Origin: a virus | DNA length: 64,000 bases | Reading direction: 5' to 3' (one strand) | Virus record (IMG/VR): IMGVR_UViG_3300031576_000025 | Location: 1-64,000 of that record | Shown: in pieces, positions 20,785 through 28,887 of the stretch | Layout: each line of letters begins with the position of its first letter | How positions within the stretch are numbered: position 1 is the first letter of the stretch | Made by a program: the position numbers and the translations under genes | The notes under the pieces: model-generated | The model's database searches: none | The model's input: only the letters and a program-made list of their open reading frames with translations | Told to the model about the DNA's origin: nothing

Positions 20785-23727
20785 ATGGCGCGCACCAACA
20801 CGGCCGGACTGAAGCTCGCAAAGCGCGACGTAGGGGACTTGAACTGGGGCGGGGATTTCAACGAATCCCTGGACGTTCTTGACGCCCACGCCAAGGGCCT
20901 GCTGCGCGCCCCCCGGACCATTGCCGCCGCGCTTGGCGCTGGCGCTGTCGGCCCCAACCTGTCCGCGTCCACCACCTACACCTACCGCATCACCGCGCTT
21001 CTCGACGCCAAGGAATCCAACGTCAACATTTTCCCGTCCACCACCCAGTCCGCCGTCACCCAGGGCGGCACGGCCGTGCCCGTGGCCCTGGCCTGGGAAG
21101 CGACGGAAGGCGCGACCGGCTACCGGATTTACCGCGCGGTGGGGGCCGGGGCGTACGAGCGAATTAAGGAAATCGGCAGCGGTGCCACCGTGGTGTACAC
21201 GGATTCCGGCAACGACGCCCCGCAGACCGGCGTAAACCCGCCTGCGGTCAACGACGCCGCGGCCGTGGTCCTGGGCATTCGCAAGCAGGGCGAGGCGCTG
21301 TTCATTCGCGGCGCGCTGGAAATCATCGCCGGTGCCAACGTCACCCTCACCCAGGACAACGTCAACCGCGCCATCACCATCGCCGCCACCGGCGGCGGCT
21401 CCCCCGCCGACGCCAGCAGCACCGTCAAGGGAATCACCAAGCTGTCCGTGGACCCGGTCAGCCCCACCGAACCCATCGCCGCCGGGACCAACGACAACAG
21501 AATCCCAACCCAGGCCGAGAACGACGCGCTGGCCGGTACCAGCGGTTCGCCGTCCAGCACCAACAAGTACATGACGGACGAGGACCCGCGCAACACGAAC
21601 TCGCGCACCCCGACAGCGCACGCGCTGGGCGGCGCGGCCCACAGCACTGACACCTTCGCCAACCTGTCCGCAAAGGTTTCGGACGCCACCCTGGTACACA
21701 GCTTGCAGGTCATCCTGCAAACCCTTGCCGACGCCAAAGGTGACATCATCGCCGCGTCCGCCGCGGACACCTGGGGCCGCCTGGCCGTTGGTGTCAACGG
21801 CCATGTGTTGCAGGCGGATAGCACGCAGGCGTTGGGCGTGAAGTGGGCCGTTGCCCCCGTCACCGCGCACGCCATTGGCGGTGCCGAGCACACCGCTTCA
21901 ACATTCGCAACGTTGGCCGCCCTGGTCAATGACGCCACCCTGGTTCACGCCGCGCAGGTCATTCTTCAGACCCTTGCCGACGCGAAAGGCGACCTCATTG
22001 CCGCCACCGGCTCAGACGCCTGGGCGCGCCTGGCAGTCGGCGCGGACGGGCAGGTGTTGCAGGCGGACAGCACGCAGGCGTTGGGCGTGAAGTGGGCCAC
22101 CGTAGCCGGTGGCGGCGGCTACGCCACGCAGGTGGTGGCCGCGCCAACTGGCGTGGCGGCCACAGACACCGCCGCCATAAACGCCGCCATAGCGGCGCTG
22201 CCCGCGGGCGGCGGCATGGTGGCGCTGCGCGAGGGCGTGTACGTGGTCAACGCCAGCATCGTGCTGCCCGCTGGCAAGCCAATTGCGCTGGTGGGCCAGG
22301 GCAAGGCGTCCATTATCCGCAGCACCGCCTCCAATATCAACATCGTGGACGGCCCAGCGTCCGGCGGCGTCCTGTCCCGGTCACTTATCGCCAACCTTTC
22401 CATCGAGTCCCCGTCCAGCGGCACCAGCACCGGCTTAAAACTGGCCCCCGCCGGTGGCGTCACCTGGTCCGATATCACCGTTTCCAACGTCCGCTTCCAC
22501 AACCTCGACATCGGCATCATGGTGCAGGCCCAGGCGGACGGAACGGTGCAGGACCTTTACGTGCTGGGCTGCACGTTCACCAGCATGAACGACGCTATCA
22601 AGATGGACAGCGGGACGCTCAACAACCAGCTGCGCACCTACTGCCGCGGCAACACCGTGCTGGGCGGGCGGGTCCGGCTGTCCGGGGTGGACACCAAATT
22701 CCAGGCCAATTATCTTGAGCCCGGACTGGCCGCTGGCAGCCCCGTGCTGTTCGTGTCGCAGTCCGTGTCCCCGGAAAACGCACGGCTGTGCATCGAGGGC
22801 AACACAATAAAAAGTGGCGAAGGCATCCTCATCAGCGGCAACACGCCGGACGCGCTCATCGCCAACAACAACATCGTGCCGGACGGCGCGGCCACCAACG
22901 CCGTCAACGTCACCGCCGCGCTGTCCAACAGCCTCGTGTCTGGCAACCGCTTCACCAAGCCGTTCACGCTGGCCCTGAACGCGGGCACGACAGGCAACAT
23001 AATCACCGGCAACAGCGGCACGGTGACGGACAACAGCGGCCAATCGAACATCATCAGCCGGGACCCGGTGGACAAAACCATCGTGAACGCCAAGGGCGAC
23101 CTCATTGCAGGCACCGCGGACAACGCGGTGAGCCGCCTTGGGGTGGGCACCAACGGGCAGGTGTTGACGGCCGACAGCGCGCAGGCCACGGGCATGAAGT
23201 GGGACACGCCGCAGGCTTCCCCATGGGTCAAGCTGGCGGACCAAACGCCCAGCAGCACCAGCGCGTTCCCGCAGGTGTCAGGCCTCAGCTGGACCACGGC
23301 CAAGGTATACAAGCTGTTCATCCACGTCAACAACAACACCGGCGGCGGGGGAAACGTCCTGCTTGTGGCTAACGCCGACGGGGCAGCGAATTACAGCTAC
23401 CAAAAGTTCAGCGTGGATGGCGCGACGGTGGCCGGGTCCAGGGTGCAGTCAACCTCGCCTGTGGTGGCGGAAATCCCAGCGGACACCAGCGTTGGTATCG
23501 AAATAACGGTTGTGCCACTGTACAATGGCAGCACCAACAACCCGGGCGCATATATCGCCTACGCCCGCGTGTTCGTGTCTGACCGCGGCTTTCCGGCCAC
23601 GCCAAAGATGCTCAAGTACGTGACCTCGTACTACCTTCACGGTGGCGACCTGACCAGCTTGCAGGTCCAGGCGTCAGCTGGAATTTTCGTCACCGGAAGC
23701 AAGGCGCTGCTGTTGCGGTTGGCGTAA
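20785..23727 (+). CDS. Beta-helix fibre protein with repeats (possible head fibre)
   Basis: A 980-residue structural protein. The N-terminus is an attachment-like segment, then an FN3-like domain with ATGYRIYRAVG near residues 110-150, then two long repeats of about 80 residues (ATLVHSLQVILQTLADAKGD, then TQALGVKWA) and a right-handed beta-helix (DTAAINAAIAALPAGGGMV..., with NNNIVPDGAATN-type turns) from about residue 455. A third copy of the KGDLIAGT..LGVGTNGQVL repeat precedes a C-terminal beta domain. Beta-helices usually sit in receptor-binding spikes with depolymerase-like folds. Location between capsid and connector genes is unusual for a tail fibre. Ribosome binding site gggggaaaa. Confidence 0.75.
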   Translation: MARTNTAGLKLAKRDVGDLNWGGDFNESLDVLDAHAKGLLRAPRTIAAALGAGAVGPNLSASTTYTYRITALLDAKESNVNIFPSTTQSAVTQGGTAVPVALAWEATEGATGYRIYRAVGAGAYERIKEIGSGATVVYTDSGNDAPQTGVNPPAVNDAAAVVLGIRKQGEALFIRGALEIIAGANVTLTQDNVNRAITIAATGGGSPADASSTVKGITKLSVDPVSPTEPIAAGTNDNRIPTQAENDALAGTSGSPSSTNKYMTDEDPRNTNSRTPTAHALGGAAHSTDTFANLSAKVSDATLVHSLQVILQTLADAKGDIIAASAADTWGRLAVGVNGHVLQADSTQALGVKWAVAPVTAHAIGGAEHTASTFATLAALVNDATLVHAAQVILQTLADAKGDLIAATGSDAWARLAVGADGQVLQADSTQALGVKWATVAGGGGYATQVVAAPTGVAATDTAAINAAIAALPAGGGMVALREGVYVVNASIVLPAGKPIALVGQGKASIIRSTASNINIVDGPASGGVLSRSLIANLSIESPSSGTSTGLKLAPAGGVTWSDITVSNVRFHNLDIGIMVQAQADGTVQDLYVLGCTFTSMNDAIKMDSGTLNNQLRTYCRGNTVLGGRVRLSGVDTKFQANYLEPGLAAGSPVLFVSQSVSPENARLCIEGNTIKSGEGILISGNTPDALIANNNIVPDGAATNAVNVTAALSNSLVSGNRFTKPFTLALNAGTTGNIITGNSGTVTDNSGQSNIISRDPVDKTIVNAKGDLIAGTADNAVSRLGVGTNGQVLTADSAQATGMKWDTPQASPWVKLADQTPSSTSAFPQVSGLSWTTAKVYKLFIHVNNNTGGGGNVLLVANADGAANYSYQKFSVDGATVAGSRVQSTSPVVAEIPADTSVGIEITVVPLYNGSTNNPGAYIAYARVFVSDRGFPATPKMLKYVTSYYLHGGDLTSLQVQASAGIFVTGSKALLLRLA
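21604..22101 (+). repeat. Two tandem fibre repeats of about 245 bases
   Basis: Two consecutive in-frame copies inside the fibre gene, beginning near 21613 and 21859. They encode the same order HA(L/I)GGA, ATLVH, QVILQTLADAKGD, QADSTQALGVKWA. A partial third copy is at about 23092-23210. The last 40-50 bases of each copy are nearly identical in DNA, suggesting recent duplication or gene conversion. Confidence 0.8.
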
Positions 23728-23740
23728 GGGGGAAGGCGAC

Positions 23741-25072
23741 ATGGCAACGATTGAAAGCCAGCTATCAGAGCAGGTAGTCGGGGCCCTGGCCGCTGACGCC
23801 CTGGCCCCAGCGCCACCCGTCCTGGGCCTTATCCAGGCGGACAGCGTGGTGGACGGCCCGAACCCCAAGGGGCGCACGCGCGTGACGCTGAACTGGACCG
23901 CGCCGACGCGCAACGAGGCGCTGGGCGGGGAAATGTTCAGGCTGCTGGACGAAAGCCCCGACCTGGCTGCCGGGACCAACGGGGCCAGCCACGAAACAGA
24001 ATTTGACCCCGTGGTGGCGGCCACGTACCAGGTCTACGAGCGGACGGCGACGGACAGCGTTGGCGCCACGCTGACGGCCAGCACGCTGCACGGCGAACGC
24101 AAGGCGTTCGTGCAGACCCCGGTTCCCGCGGCCATTGTGACGGGGGCGTGGGTTGTCGTTGAGGACACGGTGAACGCGAAGGAGGAATACGCGAAGCTGA
24201 AGGCGGTCAACACGGGCACCGGCGAGCTGACCTTCGAGGACGGGCTTTTCTTCACGCATTCCACCGGCGCGGCCGTCAAGCAGGTGACGCTGACGGTCAA
24301 GACCGAGGCGACCCACTACAACATCGCCCTGTCCACCGGCGTCCTGACAGAACTGACCAGCGGCTTCACCGCCAGCAACAAAATCGTCATCCGCTATCAG
24401 ACGACCTTGCAAGACCTGACCAAGTACGAGCTGTACAGGGTGCCAGGCAACGCCCCAGTGACGAACCCGACGCGCGCAAACGTCCTTGCCGCGTCCGGCC
24501 TGGTCACCGTGGACAACAACATCAGCGGGGCTTCCACCAGCAAGCAAGACGCCCTGCCCGTCCAGGCCGACGCTGGCAAGGACTTCACGTACTACCTTTT
24601 TGCCGCGGACAGCCAGGGCAACCCGTCCAGCCTGTCGCACGAAACCATGACGCTGAACAACCACCTGGTTTTCGTGGAGTTCATGCCGTCGGTGCCCACG
24701 TCCATGGCCGTGCAGACCAGCACCAACAAAGTGGTGGTGTCGTGGGCCGCGGCCACCGACCCCAACCCCAACGGCTACAACATCTACCGAACCGTGGGCG
24801 CGGTGTTCAACCCGGCCACGGCCGTCAAGCTGAACAGCCTGCTGATTCCGAAGGGCAGCGGCACCATTTCGTTTGACGACAGCGCCATGAACGTGACCAA
24901 CCGCGTGTCCGCGGCCACCGCCCCGTTCCCGTTGGACGGGCAGACGTTCAGCTACAAGGTGGAGACTGAGGACACGGTGACGTTTTGGGGCGACGGGACC
25001 AGCAACGTGCCTTCCTTGGACATCACCGCCAGCAAGACCGCTGGCGTTGGGGACGGCACGGGGGGCCGCTAG
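23741..25072 (+). CDS. Virion protein with several FN3-like domains
   Basis: A 443-residue protein with a helical N-terminus, then beta-sandwich domains: RVTLNWTAPTRNEALGG (about 48-130), a central domain (about 130-215), YELYRVPGNAPV (about 225-305) and NKVVVSWAAATDPNPNGYNI (about 330-430). Aromatic 'Y-x-L/I-Y-R' strands are shared with the two preceding proteins, indicating common ancestry. Probably a decoration or fibre component of the head or neck. ATG 23741 follows a gggggaagg ribosome binding site. Confidence 0.7.
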   Translation: MATIESQLSEQVVGALAADALAPAPPVLGLIQADSVVDGPNPKGRTRVTLNWTAPTRNEALGGEMFRLLDESPDLAAGTNGASHETEFDPVVAATYQVYERTATDSVGATLTASTLHGERKAFVQTPVPAAIVTGAWVVVEDTVNAKEEYAKLKAVNTGTGELTFEDGLFFTHSTGAAVKQVTLTVKTEATHYNIALSTGVLTELTSGFTASNKIVIRYQTTLQDLTKYELYRVPGNAPVTNPTRANVLAASGLVTVDNNISGASTSKQDALPVQADAGKDFTYYLFAADSQGNPSSLSHETMTLNNHLVFVEFMPSVPTSMAVQTSTNKVVVSWAAATDPNPNGYNIYRTVGAVFNPATAVKLNSLLIPKGSGTISFDDSAMNVTNRVSAATAPFPLDGQTFSYKVETEDTVTFWGDGTSNVPSLDITASKTAGVGDGTGGR

Positions 25073-25089
25073 ACGCAAAGGGGGCAGGA

Positions 25090-25440
25090 ATGGACGCCGG
25101 GAACGAAGGGCAGGCCGCCGTAGCGCAGAAGCCGGGGACCGACAGCACGCCGCCGACCGCAACCGTGGTGGGTGGCAACCGCTACACGCGGCCTTTGTCG
25201 CGGGCCGAAGTCAAGCGGGCCCGCTACCTGACCAACCTGCGCGCCCAGCACAACGCCTTCAAGGAATCGCTGGCCCACGCCCAGCATTTCTTCACCGTCA
25301 CCGAGCTGCCCGCAGAAAACCGGGCCGAAATCCAGGCGGCTCACGACCGCGCCATTTCCGCCATCGAATCCATCATCGCTGCCAAGCTGGCCGAATACGA
25401 CAAGCGCGCTGGCACCGCCGCGCCGGGGGCGTCCGCCTAA
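25090..25440 (+). CDS. Hypothetical helical virion-region protein
   Basis: A 116-residue protein. After a disordered Thr/Pro/Ala N-terminus it has two helices (LSRAEVKRARYLTNLRAQHN and NRAEIQAAHDRAISAIESII). Placed just before the connector genes; small helical proteins here are often head-completion or scaffold-like, but no family is recognised. It ends TAA overlapping the next ATG. Confidence 0.55.
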   Translation: MDAGNEGQAAVAQKPGTDSTPPTATVVGGNRYTRPLSRAEVKRARYLTNLRAQHNAFKESLAHAQHFFTVTELPAENRAEIQAAHDRAISAIESIIAAKLAEYDKRAGTAAPGASA

Positions 25441-26048
25441 TGGCCCACCTGGTCAGCCAGCTTTCCACCGGCCCAACCGTCACCCTACTGCCGCTGGTCT
25501 ACACCACGGCCATGCTGGTGTCGGAAGCCACGGACGGGGAAATTCTGGAAGCCGACGTGATGCCGGAATGGATACAGGCGGCGCGCGACGAAGTGGACCG
25601 GCGCAGCGGGCTGTCCTTCCACCTTGAGGAATTCACGGACCAGCTGGACGGTGGCGGCCTGGACACGCTTTTTGTGCGGAAGTTCCCGGTGCTTGAGGTA
25701 AACGAAATAAAGATTGACGGCGTGGTGTTCGACGCGCTGCCGCTGACCAGGACGGTTTTCAACCCCCGCACCGGGGCGCTGCGGCGCAAGGACCTTGAGG
25801 TGTGGCAGGACGGATTGCAGAACATCACGGTGCGCTACCACGCGGGCAGCCTTATTATACCCCCCCTGGTCACCCGCATTGCCACCCTGCTTGTGGTCAA
25901 GACCGCCCTGAACGCGAAGCACGGCGCGGACGTGGACAGCACCCGCGTTGGGAACTTCAGCGAGTCCAGGTCATACGCCAAGCTGAACGACGAATTGGAC
26001 CGGGCGTGGTCGGCGCTGGGGACGCGGCGGGAGTTGCATTTCGCATGA
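25440..26048 (+). CDS. Head-tail connector (gp6/adaptor-like)
   Basis: A 202-residue protein. WIQAARDEVDRRSGLSF, a beta hairpin with LFVRKFPVLEVNEIKIDGVV, then ITVRYHAGS and a long helix to the end follow the pattern of phage connector proteins (HK97 gp6/YqbG-like), which form a ring below the portal. Gene order (connector, stopper, gp10-like, terminator) supports it. Starts at ATG 25440 overlapping the previous stop. Confidence 0.75.
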   Translation: MAHLVSQLSTGPTVTLLPLVYTTAMLVSEATDGEILEADVMPEWIQAARDEVDRRSGLSFHLEEFTDQLDGGGLDTLFVRKFPVLEVNEIKIDGVVFDALPLTRTVFNPRTGALRRKDLEVWQDGLQNITVRYHAGSLIIPPLVTRIATLLVVKTALNAKHGADVDSTRVGNFSESRSYAKLNDELDRAWSALGTRRELHFA

Positions 26049-26401
26049 GCCATGACCTTGCCGCGCGTCTGCTGAACGCCAGGGTGACGGTGAAGGCGGT
26101 CCAGCACACCAACGTGGGGACCGGGACGCTGCGCCCGACCTACAAGCACGTGTCTGTGGCCACCGACGTTCCAGCGCGCTTCGACCCAATCAACGTGTCC
26201 GAACAACGCGGCGTCATGGGCAACGTGCCAAAGGGTTCCTTCCGCCTGTTCCTGAACGTGCCGGTGCCGCCAGCCACGTGGACGCTGGACGAGAACTACC
26301 AGGTGGTGCGGCAATCGGACAGCAAGGTGTTCCACGTGTCCGAAGTGCTGGACTTCAACGGCCACCACCTGGAAGCGGTGGTGCAGGAGGTGAAGGCGTG
26401 A
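26045..26401 (+). CDS. Head closure / stopper protein-like
   Basis: A 118-residue beta-rich protein: SHDLAARLLNARVTVKAV, PARFDPINVSEQRG, GSFRLFLNVPVPP and a final FHVSEVLDFNGHHLEAVVQ. Length and strand order fit Hc1/SPP1 gp16-like stoppers that close the portal channel. Identification rests mainly on gene order. ATGA overlaps with both neighbours. Confidence 0.7.
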   Translation: MSHDLAARLLNARVTVKAVQHTNVGTGTLRPTYKHVSVATDVPARFDPINVSEQRGVMGNVPKGSFRLFLNVPVPPATWTLDENYQVVRQSDSKVFHVSEVLDFNGHHLEAVVQEVKA

Positions 26402-26925
26402 TTGTCGTTCACGTCCGCGGCTTCGACACCGTGAACGCCCAGTACGCTGGCATGGGCAAGCGCCTGCTGCTGGCCGTCGTGCGCGGCGTGACGGACGCCG
26501 CCATTGAATTTTGGTCCACGGCGAAGCAGCACGCCCCGGTGTTCCGCGGCCTGCTGCGGGAATCGCTGCTGTTCAACGTGTCCGTGTCAGAACGCGGGGT
26601 GATTGGCAAGGTCGGCAGCGGGCTGGTCTATGCCAGCGTTCTGGAATCCGGCCACGGCCCCGCGGGCAGCACGCAATGGTTCCCCAACCTGGACGAAATC
26701 AGGGTGTGGGCGCGCCGCAAGCTAGGCACCGACCGCTGGACCGGGAAGGGCGGCAAGACCGGGGACCTGGCGTACCTGGTCGCGCGCGCCATGTCGCGCA
26801 CGCCGCGGACGGCGCGGGTGCAGCCCTACATGGCCCCGGCATTCGCCAACGGCAAGGCCCGCCTGACGCTGCATATTTCCGACCGCCTTGCCGCGTTCGT
26901 CCGGGCAGAAGGGGGGACCGCCTAA
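26398..26925 (+). CDS. HK97 gp10-like tail completion protein
   Basis: A 175-residue protein from GTG 26398. AIEFWSTAKQHAPVFRGLLR is the characteristic 'A....K..AP..TG.LR' helix of HK97-gp10 proteins, followed by beta strands VSERGVIGKVGSGLVYASVL and a C-terminal ARVQPYMAPAFAN, as in that family. These proteins join the tail to the head. ATG of the next gene follows the stop directly. Confidence 0.85.
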   Translation: MIVVHVRGFDTVNAQYAGMGKRLLLAVVRGVTDAAIEFWSTAKQHAPVFRGLLRESLLFNVSVSERGVIGKVGSGLVYASVLESGHGPAGSTQWFPNLDEIRVWARRKLGTDRWTGKGGKTGDLAYLVARAMSRTPRTARVQPYMAPAFANGKARLTLHISDRLAAFVRAEGGTA

Positions 26926-27417
26926 ATGCCCGCCCCGCGCCTGCACGAAAACACCATTGCGGACAAGATTGTTGACCTCATCAAAACCAACCTCGCCGCC
27001 ACCATGAACCTGAAGGTCTGTTCCGTCGGCGCGCTGGAGCTTTTCCCAGGGCTGCCGAACCTGGCCGACAGCCTGCCAGCGGTCATGGTCCAGCCGGACC
27101 CCAACACGTCCCTGCGGCGAATCACCACTGCCGAAACGTACGAAATAACTTATAATTTCCGAATCGTTTTTGTGCGCGGCTTCGGGGACGACGAAGAACC
27201 CGTGGCGCTGAAGGTGGCGGATACGCAGAAGATTGCGGAACTGCTGATTGACAACGTGGACCTTGGCGGCTTGACGCTGACGGGCGGCTGCGTGAGCAGG
27301 ACGCTGGTGGCGTCAATCGAATGGCGACCGCCAGAGGACCTGCTGGTGGCGCAGCTGAACGCGCGGGCGACGGCTACGGCGATTTCTTTTGTCGTTATGA
27401 CGGTGGCACGGAAGTAG
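26926..27417 (+). CDS. Tail terminator protein
   Basis: A 163-residue protein. An N-terminal helix (NTIADKIVDLIKTNL), LPAVMVQPDPN, and strands YEITYNFRIVFVRGFG and WRPPEDLLVAQLNARATATA fit the alpha/beta fold of gpU-like terminators that cap the tail tube before it joins the head. The assignment relies on size, fold pattern and position between the gp10-like protein and the tube protein. Confidence 0.75.
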   Translation: MPAPRLHENTIADKIVDLIKTNLAATMNLKVCSVGALELFPGLPNLADSLPAVMVQPDPNTSLRRITTAETYEITYNFRIVFVRGFGDDEEPVALKVADTQKIAELLIDNVDLGGLTLTGGCVSRTLVASIEWRPPEDLLVAQLNARATATAISFVVMTVARK

Positions 27418-27427
27418 GGGGCCTACA

Positions 27428-28393
27428 ATGGCATTTCACACCATAGAAGCAAAGGTGTTCGGGTTCAAGGCGGAAGCCGCGCGCGGCGTGTCCGAAGCGG
27501 CCCCGGACAAGTTCTTGGCGACGGGGGCCGACGCCAACCTGGACGCCAACCACGTTCCGATTGAGGACAACAAAATCCGCGGCAGCAAGCTGCGGTTCGA
27601 GTCCCAGCCCGGCGTGAAGGGCGTCATCGGAAGCGTGCCCGACGTTCACGTGGAAGCCATGACCATCGGCCCCCTTCTGAAGGGCGTCCTGGGCAGCGTC
27701 GTTTCCACCCAGCCCGACAACATCGGCGCGCCCACCGTCTGGCAGCACGTCGTCACCCGCAGCGACAACCCGCAGCTGCCGTCCAGCACGTTCTTCATGG
27801 ACCGCGGCCTGGGCAAGAAGCGGTACCCCCTGGGCATCTGGAAAAAACTCAGCTTCGCTGGCCCGACCGAGGGCCCGGTCACGGTGTCGGCGGACGTGCT
27901 GGCGCAGAAGGAAGAAGTGGCACCGACGATTGCCCCGAGCTTCGACAGCCCCAAGCCGTTCCTGTTCCACCAAACGGACTTCAAGGTGAACGGGGTAGCC
28001 GACCTGGACGTGCGCTCCTGGGCCCTGGACATCGACAACAACGCTTCCTTCCTTCGCACCTTCAACCAATCCCAGGACCCCCGGGACATCGTTTCCAGGG
28101 GCAAGTTCAACATCGAAGGCAGCTTCGAGGTGTACTTCACGACCGAAGCGAACCGCGCCGCCTTCCTGGCGAACACGGCCGCGGCGCTGCAAATCGTCCT
28201 GACCGGGGCGACTATCACCGGGGCCCACAAGTTCAAGCTGACCCTGGACATCCCCGGGGCCCGCTACCTGGAATACCCCTACGCGAACCTGGACGAACTG
28301 CTGGGCGCGGAAGTGAAGTTCCGGGCCGAACGGGACGCCGTGGCGGGCTACGAGTTGCAGGCCACGCTGGTCAACACCCTGGCCGCCATCTAA
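27428..28393 (+). CDS. Major tail tube protein
   Basis: A 321-residue protein in the expected slot between terminator and tail chaperone. FHTIEAKVFGFKAEAARGVS at the start, VEAMTIGPLLKGVLGS, FMDRGLGKKRYPLGIWKKLS, and a C-terminal GRAKFNIEG-like strand (RGKFNIEGSFEVYFTTEAN) followed by GAHKFKLTLDIPGARY fit phage tube proteins of the TTP_13/IrmA-like beta-sandwich type. High use of preferred codons matches an abundant protein. Confidence 0.82.
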   Translation: MAFHTIEAKVFGFKAEAARGVSEAAPDKFLATGADANLDANHVPIEDNKIRGSKLRFESQPGVKGVIGSVPDVHVEAMTIGPLLKGVLGSVVSTQPDNIGAPTVWQHVVTRSDNPQLPSSTFFMDRGLGKKRYPLGIWKKLSFAGPTEGPVTVSADVLAQKEEVAPTIAPSFDSPKPFLFHQTDFKVNGVADLDVRSWALDIDNNASFLRTFNQSQDPRDIVSRGKFNIEGSFEVYFTTEANRAAFLANTAAALQIVLTGATITGAHKFKLTLDIPGARYLEYPYANLDELLGAEVKFRAERDAVAGYELQATLVNTLAAI

Positions 28394-28875
28394 TGGAGGG
28401 CAAGGGGACTGCGGCGGTTGTGGACAAGGACGCGGCGGCTGCGCCGCCGGACGCGGAAGCGCCCGGCGCGCCGCCAGCGGACGCCACTGACGCCCCGCAG
28501 CCGGAAGCGGTAAAGCCGGTCCTTGCCGACGCCGCGGCGCTGAAGGCCAGGCTGGCCACGGCCGTGCAGCTTGTGGTCGGGGGGGCGCTGTACCGGGTGC
28601 GCCCGGTGTCCATGCTGCTGTTCGTGCAGGACCCCACCGCCATGTGGCAGGCGGCGCGCAAGGACAAGGCGCTGCTGGACCGGATGATAAAGGACGCCAT
28701 GGCGAACCCGTCCATGGACCAGCTGCGCCGGGTGCTGGTGTCGGGCATGGTCCACCCGCGGGTGGTGGCGGCGGAATCGCAGGAAACGCCAGGCAGCATT
28801 TGGGTGGACACGCTTTTGACGGACTACACCCTGGCAACGGAGTTGTACCTTGGGATAGCCAGGCAGTCCATTTAA
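28393..28875 (+). CDS. Tail assembly chaperone
   Basis: A 160-residue protein between tube and tape measure genes. A disordered Ala/Pro N-terminus (about 50 residues) precedes a helical domain: VGGALYRVRPVSMLLFVQDP, RMIKDAMANPSMDQLRRVLV and the end WVDTLLTDYTLATELYLGIA. This fits gpG-like chaperones that bind the tape measure. Most phages extend this product by a programmed frameshift into a second ORF; here the tape measure begins 12 bases after the stop, so no gpGT-type extension seems possible. Confidence 0.75.
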   Translation: MEGKGTAAVVDKDAAAAPPDAEAPGAPPADATDAPQPEAVKPVLADAAALKARLATAVQLVVGGALYRVRPVSMLLFVQDPTAMWQAARKDKALLDRMIKDAMANPSMDQLRRVLVSGMVHPRVVAAESQETPGSIWVDTLLTDYTLATELYLGIARQSI

Positions 28876-28887
28876 CAGGGGGGCCGT

